Of a stretch of 64,000 nucleotides of DNA, positions 24,773 to 33,700 are shown one piece after another. The notes below the pieces were generated by a model. The model was given only the letters and a program-made list of their open reading frames with translations, searched no databases and was not told the origin of the DNA. The stretch lies in the NCBI GenBank assembly GCA_026075535.2, contig AP026542.1, forward strand, positions 10,292,001-10,356,000, in the 5' to 3' direction. Both the position numbers and the translations under genes were made by a program. Within the stretch, counting starts at the first letter, position 1. Each line of letters opens with the position of its first letter. Source of the stretch: Tricholoma matsutake. Lineage: Eukaryota; Basidiomycota; Agaricomycetes; Agaricales; Tricholomataceae.

Positions 24773-27700
24773 CTAAGATGCATCGCCCCGATGCATTCGA
24801 AATCGTATACGACCAAAGTCCGTGACTTGAATGCGACGCGGTGCAGCAGTGTGCCGTCGGTGGAAATCCTTGATTAACCGAGGGGCATTTACGTCAGACT
24901 CTTCGACCCATGAGTTCTCCTCATACCCATAACCCTTCCAATGTACCAAATACTGGAGTTTTCCTCGACGCAAACGGCTGTCCAAGATTGACTCGACTTC
25001 ATATTGGGGTTCTCCCTCGATCACTGTAGGTGGTGGTGGTGGGTGTGAATGGCATCCCGGGAACGGATCTGGGGGAGCTGGAAGCAATTTGACGACATGG
25101 AAGACGGGATGGAGTCTGGACATGGAGGCTGGGAGGCGTAGACGATAGGCATGTGTTCCAACGCACTTGACAATGGGGAAAGGTCCCAAGAAGCGATGAG
25201 CGAGTTTCTTGGATGGATGTGTAGTGGAGATGTCACTGGAGTCAAGATAAACTCGATCACCAACCTTGTACTGAGGGGTTGGGGAGTGGTGCTGGTTGTA
25301 AAATCGCGCCATGTCGTCCTTCGCCTTTGCTAAGGCTGCCCTTGCCTCCTCCAAGCTATCCCTCATGCGTTCTGTGAACTCATTCACTGTCTCGATGTGT
25401 GAGGGAGTTTGGCGAGGTTCAAATCCCATGCGTGGATGTCGTCCAGTGTCTAAGAGGAAAGGGGTCTGTTGAGTGGAAGCATGGACATGGTTGTTGTACC
25501 CAAACTCGGCCAAAGGAAGGAGATCATCCCAATCGTCCTGGCATTCGTTGACAAAGAGGCGGATGTACTGCTCCAGTTCCTGGTTGACTCGCTCCGTCTG
25601 GCCATCAGTTTGTGGGTGATAAGCAGTTGAAGCGAGGAGTTTGATCCCCAGGAGTCGGTACAGCTCACGAGTGAACTCTGCCATGAACTGAGGGCCACGA
25701 TCCGAGAGGAAGGCACCAGGAAGTCCATGTAACTTCCACACGTGGTGGAGGTAGAGTCGAGCGGCACCTAGGGCACTGACAGTGGTGTGAGTGGGAATGA
25801 AGTGAGCGCGTTTTCCCACTGAGTCAACTGTGCACATCACCGCATCAAACCCATTTGACTCTGGCAATTCCACCACAAAGTCGACGCTGACGACATCCCA
25901 ACGACTCTCTGGAACAGGAAGAGGGTGTAGCTCACCAATAGGCTTGCGACAAGGGACCTTGGTGCGTAAGCAAAGGTCACAAGTGCAACAATACTGACCA
26001 ATGAGCCGTGACATTTGTGGCCACCAATAGTTCCGTGAGGTGAGCTCCAAGGTCTTCCAGCGTCCAGGGTGGCCAGCAATCTGTGAGTCATGGTGTTGGG
26101 ATATGATGCGCCGGCGAAGGTCTGGGTCATTGGGAACATAGATGCGATCCCTGAAATACAACAAGTCCTCCTTTTCAGCCCACTCTGCCGCACGTAAGGA
26201 AAGGGTCGATCCCTTCCTCAGTTCTTTAACAGCTCGGGCGACAACATCCTCATGTAAACCGCTACGGTTTGCGCGACGAATGTCACGTAGAATGTCCCAC
26301 TCCTCGCCCTGGGGTACGATGCCTTCCAGTGCCCGAATGGTGAACAGGTCTGGCTGCAACAGCACAATGTTTTGGTTGTCACCGCTGCCATCCCCATGGT
26401 CTGCACGTCGGGATAGGGCATCGGTCTTCCCCATGCTGCGACCCAGACGGTGGTGCAAGGAGAAGTCGAATCTAGATAGATACAGGGACCAACGAGCTTG
26501 ACGACGGTTCAATTTCTTGGCCGTCATGAAGTACTCGAGGTTCTTGTGATCCATCCAAATTTCCACCTTGTGTTGGGCACCCTCGAGGAAGTGTCGCCAC
26601 TCCTCAAGTGCATGCATTATCGCCAACATCTCCTTGTCATGGATCTCGTAGTTTCTCTCTACAGCACTAAGGCTTTTGGAGTAGAATGCAACAGGATGCC
26701 ACTTCTGGTCCTCCGGAGACTGCTGAGACAACACAGCGCCCGTCGCAAAGTCAGAACTGTCGGCTTCTACACGAAAAGGACGCGAATCGTCAGCAAAGGT
26801 AAGGATCGGAGCGGAAGTGACCATCTCCTTAAGCTTTTCGAATGCCTCCTGTTGTGCATTATCCCACCTCCATGCCTCCTTTCCTGTCAAGTCGAACAGC
26901 GGTCGTGCATGATGTGAGAAATCCTTGATAAAACGCCGATAAAAATTGATGAAGCCCAGGAAAGACTGCACCTCCTTCTTGTTCATGGGCGTAGGCCAAG
27001 CTGTGACCCCATTTACCTTGATAGGATCCATCTGCACTTGACCCTCCGAGATAATCAGGCCGAGGTACTCGATCTTGGTCCTTTCGAACTCGCATTTGTC
27101 CTGACGAAGGTAGAGTTTGTACCGTCGAAGTCGCTCTAGGACGAGGTGCATGATGCGACGGTGCTCTTCAACCGTGCGAGTGAAGATGAGGATGTCGTCG
27201 AGATAGATGCAGACAACGCCTTCGAGGATGAGGTCATGGAAGATGTCATTCATCATGGTCTGAAAGGTGGCAGGGCTATTAGTAAGGCCAAAGAACATGA
27301 CAAGCGGTTCAAAAAGACCACGGTTGGTACGAAAGGCTGCCTTCCACTCATCTCCCTCCTTTATCCTCACATTATTATAACCCCAACGGACATCGAGCTT
27401 GGTGAAGTATCGGGCTCCACGGAGCTGGTTTACGAGTTCAGAGATGAGGGGTAGTGGGTAGCGATTTTTGACCGTGATGTTGTTGAGTCTTCTGTAGTCT
27501 TGAACCGGTCGAAGTGAGCCATCCTTCTTCTTGACAAAGAAAAAGGGAGAGGCCATGGGTGACTTCGATGGTCGAATACGTCCAGAGGCCAGGTGCTCGT
27601 CGATGAACTGGTCAAGCTGCCGTTGTTCCTCCGGAGAGAGAGGATAGACCTTGCAGGATGAAGGGGTTGCGCCGGGGGTGAGTTCAATCGTGTGATCCCA

Positions 27701-28672
27701 TGGCTTACGCGCAGGAAGAGAGTTGAATGACTCCTTGGAGAACACGTCTTCAAACTCATGGAGATGAGGGAGTAAGGAGTTAGTAGAGGATTTAGCAGCG
27801 TTGTTTTTGTGGAAGGCCTCGGCGAGGCGTTGGGATATGTTCGATGTGGCACACACCTCATGCGATGAGCGAATCACAGTGTAGAAGATCCGATCACCCT
27901 CCTCCACTTCCTCTGGGTCATCATCATCATCCGAGTCCGGCATTAGATCAGGAACCCCTTCCAATTCTACTTCAGGTATAGGCAGGGGTCCAGCATGACA
28001 CTTCTGAGTTCGTCGTATTGCCGCCTTCTGTCCACGATGTTCTTGCCTGGCTTCTGTGAAACACGTCCGACAGTGGGATGGACATCGGCTCATGGTAACC
28101 TCCCCGGTGCGCCAGTCAACCTCTGGGTTATGGTCTCGAAGCCATGGATATCCCAAAATCGCCTTTTGCTTTCCTAATTGAGTGACAGCAAAAAGGGCAC
28201 GCTCACTATGATCTTTGTAACGGAGAACCAGGTCTGCAACCTCTCGGATGGCACCAGCTTCATTTGGGGATCCATCCACGTTATATACAGGTATCGGACG
28301 TGAGAGTGAGCGAGTATTTAGATGATGTTGTTGTACCAGATGGGAATCGATGAAGAGACCAGTCGCACCAGAGTCCAGGAGCGCAGAGACACCGAGTATC
28401 TGTCCAGTGTTGGTCGTCTGCAGTTCGATGGCTAGGTTTAAGGAATGTGCAGAGGGAGTGGATGCCACAATATACTTGCGTGGTAGTTTACGCTCCCATG
28501 ATTTAATTTTGGGACGTGGAGTAGAAGGAGAGATGGGGAGAGCAGGTACGTCTTTAGCCAACTTCGAAGGGTCAGAGAGGGGAGCAGTCACAGAAATGGA
28601 TTCATTCTCCAGGGATTCAACTGACAAGACTTCAAAGCGGTTATGGACAGGCAGTGAGGGCGTACGATTCAC
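24773..28672 (-). CDS. G1 Pol polyprotein: protease, RT, RNase H, integrase, chromodomain
   Basis: A 1299-codon open frame. The aspartic protease motif DSGATG is at residues 100-105. RT spans ~370-540, with YLDD at 490-493. RNase H spans ~630-755 (VEADSSDFATGA, then WMDHKNLEYF). The integrase zinc finger uses H860/H868 and C898/C901, and the DDE residues are near D931, D991 (SDRGPQF) and E1027 (QTERVN). A chromodomain lies at ~1225-1272 (YEVESILD, LQYLVHWKGY, NSWVEE) and would tether integration to heterochromatin. The frame is -1 to gag and overlaps its end; its first listed codon is GTG, so it is probably expressed as a Gag-Pol fusion, not from its own start. All key residues are present. 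Confidence 0.95.
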   Translation of the reverse strand: MNRTPSLPVHNRFEVLSVESLENESISVTAPLSDPSKLAKDVPALPISPSTPRPKIKSWERKLPRKYIVASTPSAHSLNLAIELQTTNTGQILGVSALLDSGATGLFIDSHLVQQHHLNTRSLSRPIPVYNVDGSPNEAGAIREVADLVLRYKDHSERALFAVTQLGKQKAILGYPWLRDHNPEVDWRTGEVTMSRCPSHCRTCFTEARQEHRGQKAAIRRTQKCHAGPLPIPEVELEGVPDLMPDSDDDDDPEEVEEGDRIFYTVIRSSHEVCATSNISQRLAEAFHKNNAAKSSTNSLLPHLHEFEDVFSKESFNSLPARKPWDHTIELTPGATPSSCKVYPLSPEEQRQLDQFIDEHLASGRIRPSKSPMASPFFFVKKKDGSLRPVQDYRRLNNITVKNRYPLPLISELVNQLRGARYFTKLDVRWGYNNVRIKEGDEWKAAFRTNRGLFEPLVMFFGLTNSPATFQTMMNDIFHDLILEGVVCIYLDDILIFTRTVEEHRRIMHLVLERLRRYKLYLRQDKCEFERTKIEYLGLIISEGQVQMDPIKVNGVTAWPTPMNKKEVQSFLGFINFYRRFIKDFSHHARPLFDLTGKEAWRWDNAQQEAFEKLKEMVTSAPILTFADDSRPFRVEADSSDFATGAVLSQQSPEDQKWHPVAFYSKSLSAVERNYEIHDKEMLAIMHALEEWRHFLEGAQHKVEIWMDHKNLEYFMTAKKLNRRQARWSLYLSRFDFSLHHRLGRSMGKTDALSRRADHGDGSGDNQNIVLLQPDLFTIRALEGIVPQGEEWDILRDIRRANRSGLHEDVVARAVKELRKGSTLSLRAAEWAEKEDLLYFRDRIYVPNDPDLRRRIISQHHDSQIAGHPGRWKTLELTSRNYWWPQMSRLIGQYCCTCDLCLRTKVPCRKPIGELHPLPVPESRWDVVSVDFVVELPESNGFDAVMCTVDSVGKRAHFIPTHTTVSALGAARLYLHHVWKLHGLPGAFLSDRGPQFMAEFTRELYRLLGIKLLASTAYHPQTDGQTERVNQELEQYIRLFVNECQDDWDDLLPLAEFGYNNHVHASTQQTPFLLDTGRHPRMGFEPRQTPSHIETVNEFTERMRDSLEEARAALAKAKDDMARFYNQHHSPTPQYKVGDRVYLDSSDISTTHPSKKLAHRFLGPFPIVKCVGTHAYRLRLPASMSRLHPVFHVVKLLPAPPDPFPGCHSHPPPPPTVIEGEPQYEVESILDSRLRRGKLQYLVHWKGYGYEENSWVEESDVNAPRLIKDFHRRHTAAPRRIQVTDFGRIRFRMHRGDAS

Positions 28673-29787
28673 TCGCTGCGAATAGGAAAATCCTGCTCCT
28701 CTACAACTTCCAGCTTAACCTCCTCTGCAACTTGATCCTTCGCTTCCTCAACATCTACAAGTGCCAACAGATCTTGCAGGAGTTTGTCTCGTCCCTCGGG
28801 GGTGAGCATGCGGATATCCTGACGATGGGGACACGCTCCAGCCCTGTGTCCAGGTTCCCCACAACGGTAGCAGAGATCCAACTTACGTGCACGGCTGCGG
28901 GCTGCATCAACATCCATTGGTACTGGGATATTGATGGCTGGTGTGGGAGTTTGACGAGCAGGAATGGGGTTAGGGTGGGGGAGGCTTCGATTGAAGGTGT
29001 AGGGTGTATGAGTGGTAGTTGGAGCACGGAATGCAGCATTAAACGCCGCATTTGTGAGTCGGTTCTCGTCACAGAGTGAAGCAGCTTCATACCAAGCAAG
29101 GATATCATCGTCCGCTGGGCGCCCTTCCAACATCTGTGCAATCTGGTCCTGAATTTCTCGGTTGAGTCCCCGTCGGAACTTCACCACCACTGGTAACCCA
29201 CTCCCATACCCTGCCATGTCCACCAAATCCTTGAACTCATCGATATAGTCATCCACGGATCGACGTCCCTGGTGGTAAGTGGATGACTCAAGTCGTGTCA
29301 CTGCTCGGTGGCGTTCATTGAGGGGGCAGAAGTGGCGTACGAACTCAGCTCGAAAGTCACCCCAAGTGGAGAAAGGTAGAGAACCGAGTTCTTTAGTTTG
29401 ACGTAGGATACGGTCCACATAGAGATAGGTGCGTTCAGATTTCATGTATGTGAAGGCCCAATAAATTTTTGCAGCCTCATCGACGAATTGATGCGACTGG
29501 AGACTAATGTATAACTCACAGGAATTAAGGAATGCACGTCCCTGCGCACGTGCACCATTAAATTCGGCGGGGGGGGACGGTTTGATCTGGGCACGTTCCT
29601 TAGTGGACGCGTTTGGCAAAACATCGTTGTTGGGTGCACTTGGAGTCGTGAAGGGGGAACTATTAGTCGTAGGGTTAGCCTGGAGGGTCCTAACGAAGTT
29701 TTCAATCGTAGATTTAAGCGAGTCGATTTGCACGCGCATTCCGGAAACGTCGCTTTCAAGCGCGTCGAAGCGTTCTGATGCGTCCAT
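28669..29787 (-). CDS. G1 Gag capsid-nucleocapsid protein
   Basis: A 372-aa protein starting at the ATG at 29787. Residues 1-40 form a short heptad-like segment (ALESDVSG, then IDSLKSTIENFV). Residues ~75-255 match the retrotransposon gag capsid region (NSCELYISLQSHQF, WGDFRAEFVRHF, EIQDQIAQMLEG). A CX2CX4HX4C zinc knuckle at C306, C309, H314, C319 would bind element RNA. It forms the particle in which Pol acts. The stop lies inside the overlapping pol frame, with a slippery heptamer 15 nt upstream. No disabling change is visible. Confidence 0.94.
   Translation of the reverse strand: MDASERFDALESDVSGMRVQIDSLKSTIENFVRTLQANPTTNSSPFTTPSAPNNDVLPNASTKERAQIKPSPPAEFNGARAQGRAFLNSCELYISLQSHQFVDEAAKIYWAFTYMKSERTYLYVDRILRQTKELGSLPFSTWGDFRAEFVRHFCPLNERHRAVTRLESSTYHQGRRSVDDYIDEFKDLVDMAGYGSGLPVVVKFRRGLNREIQDQIAQMLEGRPADDDILAWYEAASLCDENRLTNAAFNAAFRAPTTTHTPYTFNRSLPHPNPIPARQTPTPAINIPVPMDVDAARSRARKLDLCYRCGEPGHRAGACPHRQDIRMLTPEGRDKLLQDLLALVDVEEAKDQVAEEVKLEVVEEQDFPIRSE
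28687..28693 (-). promoter_or_regulatory. Candidate -1 ribosomal frameshift site (GGATTTT)
   Basis: In the gag frame the codons read cag GAT TTT cct, so G GAT TTT fits X XXY YYZ and a -1 slip would enter the pol frame before the gag stop. GGATTT(A) is a known retroviral -1 heptamer type. The heptamer is retained in all four G1 copies. No ATG is available to start pol separately. Confidence 0.55.
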
Positions 29788-29941
29788 GTCGCTAGGGAGC
29801 GCGTTTGGCGAAAATGGCGGCGCAATAAAGGCGAGAGTATCTGGAACGGTGTGTAGGGACTCTGTGGAGCTTTGGGAAGCGTCGTCCAGTCCGTACCTGC
29901 CTATTTTGGGCAGCGCGTTCGTGATTTTCGGGCCTTAGGGG

Positions 29942-29951
29942 AGAGTTTTCT
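29942..29951 (-). promoter_or_regulatory. Candidate self-priming primer-binding site of G1
   Basis: Two bases inside the 5' LTR edge, the element strand reads agaaaactct. This is perfectly complementary to agagttttct within the LTR (30055-30064). A TATA-like atatac lies about 28-30 bp upstream of that LTR block. No tRNA-type TGG site follows the LTR. The arrangement resembles self-priming in Tf1-type elements, where the mRNA 5' end folds back on the primer site. Confidence 0.5.
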
Positions 29952-29953
29952 AC

Positions 29954-30379
29954 TATAAGGGCAACCTAAGCCTCTAGCAAAGGGAAATCCGAAGTTAAAA
30001 TTATACTACATAATACAGGCATTGGGGGCGCACCTAGCAAAGGGAAATCCGAAGAGAAAACTCTAAGGATCCCCTTGCTGATGCCCAGTATATGTGAAGA
30101 CGACAAAAATCAAATATAACCTAAAAATAGAAAAAGGCGGAGATAGGCGGATCAAGGCCGCCGAATGACATCATACCAAGGGGTATGTGTCGGAAGGGGT
30201 ACTCCGCCTCTAAATATAAAAGTGTCAACATATACAAACATGATAGCAAGGGAAAATTAGTAATAAAATCCGGAAAAATCATAGAAAATGAAGAATAGAA
30301 GGAAATGAGGTGGGGAAAAATATGGGACAAACATAAAAAATAGGAAAAACACACAGGGCACCCCCTTAGTCCCCTTACA
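29954..30379 (-). repeat. G1 5' LTR (copy 2)
   Basis: 426 bp, nearly identical to 24336-24761, with the ccatc duplication directly outside. It should contain the promoter; see the TATA-like atatac and the agagttttct block at 30055-30064. Confidence 0.97.
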
Positions 30380-30384
30380 CCATC

Positions 30385-30856
30385 CCCCTTGTCATCATTC
30401 CACCCCCATGAGCAGTTGCTCGCAAGGCTGGAGGTGGGTGGTGTGTCATTCTGTGGTTGGCATTGGTTTTGTCAGTGTTGTGGGGGTCAGTCCTGGGTGG
30501 TGTCTCCTGTTCATTGTCCCCCAATTGTTGTCCCCCTGTTGTCCTCACTGTTCCACCCTTATCCACCCCATGAGCAGGTGCTCATGAGGCTGGGGGCGGG
30601 TGGTCATTGTGGCAGCATCATCTCCTCCTTCTGGGTGTTGTTGTGGTCATTCTACCCATGATCCACCCCCCAAGCAGTGGCTCATGGGGCTGGGGGTGGG
30701 GTGGTGTGGGCCCTGGTGCTCATTTTCATCTGTTTTGGGGGGGGGTTATGCACCCCCCTTCCTTGTTGTTGTTCCACCCACCCCATGAGCAGTTGCTTGT
30801 GAGGCTGGGGGGGCTGGTGTGTCATTGTTGTCTCCTATCCCTGCACCTAGGGAGCT
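30385..30856. repeat. Cluster of gagca/tgctc hairpin repeats, part 1
   Basis: Four imperfect palindromes of about 45 nt begin near 30400, 30565, 30663 and 30777. Each pairs ccaccc(c)atgagca with tgctc...gggtggt. Stems differ between copies while pairing is mostly kept. Coding frames across it are low-complexity and not credible. Confidence 0.6.
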
Positions 30857-31163
30857 CTTTACACTCCCCCATGTATTCCTGGAGGATTCCTGGTAATCCC
30901 TGCCACAGCCATTGTCCACCAAATGGTTCAGTCCTGACTGTTTTTCCTCCAGTAGGATTCCTGGTTAAGTCCTGGTATAATCCTGGTAAATTGGGCTCTT
31001 CCTGGTATATTCCCAGCAATTCCCAGGACCAGGAATTTTGGAGGAGAAGGGAGGACCCACCCTTACTATTTATTTATAAAAAAAAATGTTATCAAAGCAA
31101 ATTGAACCCAAGACCTTGGTATCAGATACTAAAGCAACAACATAACCACTGCACCAAGTAGTC
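30857..31163 (-). mobile_element. tRNA-derived SINE, copy S1
   Basis: On the minus strand it starts with a tRNA-like head: A-box-like ggtgcagtggttatg (~31158) and B-box-like gggttcaatttg (31098-31109). A T-rich linker and a body of repeated ccagga/tcctgg motifs follow. It ends catgggggagtgtaaag at 30857. The same terminal gggggagtgtaaag closes copies S2 and S3. The RNA polymerase III promoter boxes are inferred from sequence only. Confidence 0.65.
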
Positions 31164-31409
31164 TTGTGAGGTATAGGTACAAGGTACTCTAGGTACTGTT
31201 GGCATGGCTGTGTATGACAAAGCACATGGCTGCCAAATCTGCCAGCTCATCACACACCACCAACACCACCACCACCACTGTCGACACCACCTACTCCCTC
31301 CTCTCATCTCTGCTCTCCCACTACCACCACTGTGTGGACACCCACCACCACTGTTCCCATGCCCTATCTGCCATCACCACAACCCCCAATGAGCCGACTG
31401 AATGGAACG
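31164..31409. other. No gene; cac-rich low-complexity DNA
   Basis: Runs of caccaccac and related triplets at 31255-31400. Open frames here are histidine/threonine-rich and look like chance frames. Confidence 0.5.
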
Positions 31410-31650
31410 TGGTCCAAATGATGCAATCTGCATCATTTGGGCCCTACATAAGTTTTTTTTTCATTTGCTTTTTGTTTTCATAAACTAACTAAATTATCTT
31501 TATTCTTTCAAGGCCCAAAACATACATTTTGACACAGCATGGCCCAAACAACACAATTGTCATTTGGGCCCATGGTAAGTTTTTTTTCTTCTTTTTCATT
31601 CATTTCTTGTTCTTCTAAGCTAACTGATTTGTTTCTTGTCTTTCTAGGTT
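31410..31650 (+). repeat. Two tandem palindrome plus intron-like modules
   Basis: Module 1: ccaaatgatgca-atc-tgcatcatttgg (31420-31440), then ataagttttttttt, a T-rich stretch and ttctttcaag. Module 2: cccaaacaacacaattgtcatttgggc, then ggtaagttttttt, a T-rich stretch and gtctttctag ending near 31648. Each module reads like a mini-exon followed by an intron. Confidence 0.65.
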
Positions 31651-31759
31651 CTGATCTATTGGGCAGCAGCAGACTGAGGGCCCCTGGCAACCCACCCACC
31701 CCCCCTCACATGCCACGTCACCTACCCCCATAAGACCCCCCAAAACCAACAACACACCT

Positions 31760-32078
31760 ACCCCACACCTACGAGCAGAGGCTTGTAGGGTGGGTTGTGA
31801 GTGTGGGGTGCTGGATGGACGATGATGAGGGATGATGAGGGACAATACACCACCTGCCTCCAGCCCCTTGAGCAACTGCTTGGGGGGTGGATCATGGGTG
31901 GAATGGGGCAGATGGAGGGCCAATGATGAGGGCCGATGACCAAATGAGGAGGAGGGAGGAGGAACAAGAGGGGGGGAGACAAGAGGGGGATGAGACAACA
32001 ACAATGGGGGGAGGGGACAACAACAACAACAATGGGGGGAGGGGACAACAAAGATGATGACAACCAGGGAGGGGGATG

Positions 32079-32118
<40 letters not shown>

Positions 32119-32400
32119 CAACGACACACCACCTGCCTCCAGCCCCTTGAGCAACTGCTCAGGGGGTGGACCACAGGTGGAACAGCACTGATGATGATGG
32201 CAAAGGGGAAACCATGGCACAGGCAGCAACGAGGAGGGGAGATGACCCCACCAAATGACACAGCACCATGCCTACGAGCCCCTGCTCATAGGGTGGTTTC
32301 TGTGTGTGGTATCAGTGAGGGAGGAGGGAGACAACACCCCCAGCACCTGCCCTCCACTACTGTGAGCACTTCCTCACAGGGTGGAATGGGTACTAACAGC
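31760..32400. repeat. Cluster of gagca/tgctc hairpin repeats, part 2
   Basis: Five further palindromes near 31768, 31855, 32131, 32265 and 32345, such as cctacgagc-ccct-gctcatagg and ctgtgag-cactt-cctcacag. The stem sequence changes between copies, but the two sides change together. Between them lie gaggag and acaacaac tracts. Confidence 0.6.
32079..32115 (+). repeat. (ACA)n microsatellite, about 12 units
   Basis: An uninterrupted aac/aca triplet run between gggatg and atgcc. Confidence 0.95.
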
Positions 32401-32669
32401 TATGTCACCCCTCCATGACAAGGATAGAGAAGTGGCAGGAAGGGAGGGGACCACAGGGAGGCCACGAGGGGGTGGGAGATAGGAGATGACAACCCCCTGC
32501 ATGTATACACACCCACCATCTTGCTTATGCAGTGAGATGGCATTTTTTTTTACTTAGCACTTGCTCCCTGTACAATAGGGGGGCTTTTGTATGCCTTTCA
32601 TAGTAATTTCTCAGAATTAAATAGCATTAGTATCAATATAATTTATCTACAGTTAATTGTGTGACCTTT

Positions 32670-32942
32670 TGAACTGATTGGTTTACCAGGAAGACCAGGA
32701 CTCCCCCAGGACTCCACCAGGAAGACTAGGACTTCACCAGGAATCCACCAGGAATCCTGGTAATTGTTTACTTGCTTGATTCTTTACAACTTTGCCAGGA
32801 AGACCAGGAATCCTGGTAATTCCTACATACATTTTCCAGTCCTACTGGGAATCCACCAGGAATCTGCCAGGAATCCTACCAGTCCACCAGGACTACCAGG
32901 ATTCCTCTAGGACTATGTGGGGGAGTGTAAAGTTCAGCCCAA
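32670..32942 (+). mobile_element. tRNA-derived SINE, copy S2, 5'-truncated
   Basis: Body of repeated accaggaatcc and related ccagga motifs, ending tatgtgggggagtgtaaag at 32942, identical in its end to S1. No convincing tRNA-like head is visible upstream, so the copy is probably truncated. Confidence 0.55.
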
Positions 32943-33440
32943 ATGATGTGATCTGCATTGTTTGGGCCCATGTTGGCTCGTTTGCAGGTGGTGGCATCAT
33001 TACTAGTAGATTATAACCTAGAAACCTAAAAAAATGAGTTAGTTAGTTTATTAAAACAAAAACAAAACAAAACAAAAACTTATGTAGGGCCCAAACGACA
33101 TGATCTGCGTCATTTGGGCCTGCATTGGCTTGTTTGTGAGTGGTGGCATCGTTGCCAGTAGATTATAACCTAGAAAGCTAAAAAAAAAGGTTAGTTAGTT
33201 TATAAAAACAAAAAGCAAACAAAAAAACCCTTACTTAGGGCCCAAATGATGCAATCTGCATCATTTGGGCCTGTGTTCTGTCCAATCATGTCGTTTGGGC
33301 CCATGTTATGTCTGGCAGTTGAGTAGAACCTATAAAACAAATGAAACAAGTTAGTTAGTATGAAAAAACAAGAAGCAAAAAAAAAAAAACATACTTAGGC
33401 CCCAAACGGCGCAATCTGCATCATTTGGGCCCACATTCCA
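32943..33440 (-). repeat. ~155-bp tandem repeats with GGGCCCAAA palindromes
   Basis: Palindromes such as gcccaaatgatgcaatctgc followed by atcatttgggc (33240-33270) recur at about 32938, 33090, 33240 and 33402. Between them are lysine-type A-rich tracts and ttagttagtt. On the minus strand each unit reads as the palindrome followed by an aagttttt...aac intron-like stretch, as at 31410-31650. Confidence 0.75.
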
Positions 33441-33700
33441 TCCAGTTGGCTCATTTGAAAGTGGTGGTGATGGTGGCATTGGGCATGGGAATGGTGGTGG
33501 TGGGTGCGCATGCAGTGGTGGTGGTAGAGTGGAGAGGAGGAGGAGGCGGCATTGGCAACAGTGGTGGTGGTAGTTGTGAGCTGGCAGTCACATGTCATGT
33601 GTCATGTGTATGCATACTTATTAATTATTCTGTTAATGGCTGTGATTAACTACGTACCTTGGTTGGGTAATAAAAGTATTAAATGTATGCCCAAGAATAA
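33441..33700. other. No gene; ggtggt-rich low-complexity DNA
   Basis: Short (ggtggtggt)n tracts at 33460-33570, then AT-rich sequence. No coding signal. Confidence 0.5.

Larger units (their letters stand above)
24336..30379 (-). mobile_element. Complete Ty3/gypsy chromovirus G1, copy 2, apparently young
   Basis: A 6044-bp element with two 426-bp LTRs that differ at about one position (near 24431 versus the corresponding 30049 base). It is flanked by the 5-bp duplication ccatc (24331-24335 and 30380-30384). Gag and Pol frames are unbroken, and a purine tract precedes the 3' LTR. CG dinucleotides are retained. These features make it a recent insertion that could still be active. Confidence 0.95.

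Noticed and set aside
26142..28177. Several plus-strand ORFs of 60-140 codons opposite G1 pol
   Set aside because: They mirror the antisense of conserved Pol domains and recur wherever pol occurs; shadow frames.
24773..29787. Endogenous retrovirus with an envelope gene
   Set aside because: No third ORF or signal-peptide-containing glycoprotein lies between pol and the 3' LTR; pol ends at the purine tract.
32079..32115. Triplet run as a coding poly-amino-acid tract
   Set aside because: No surrounding frame is gene-like; simple microsatellite.
30389..32261. Cysteine- and histidine-rich ORFs up to 204 codons
   Set aside because: They are translations of low-complexity and hairpin repeats and lack gene structure.
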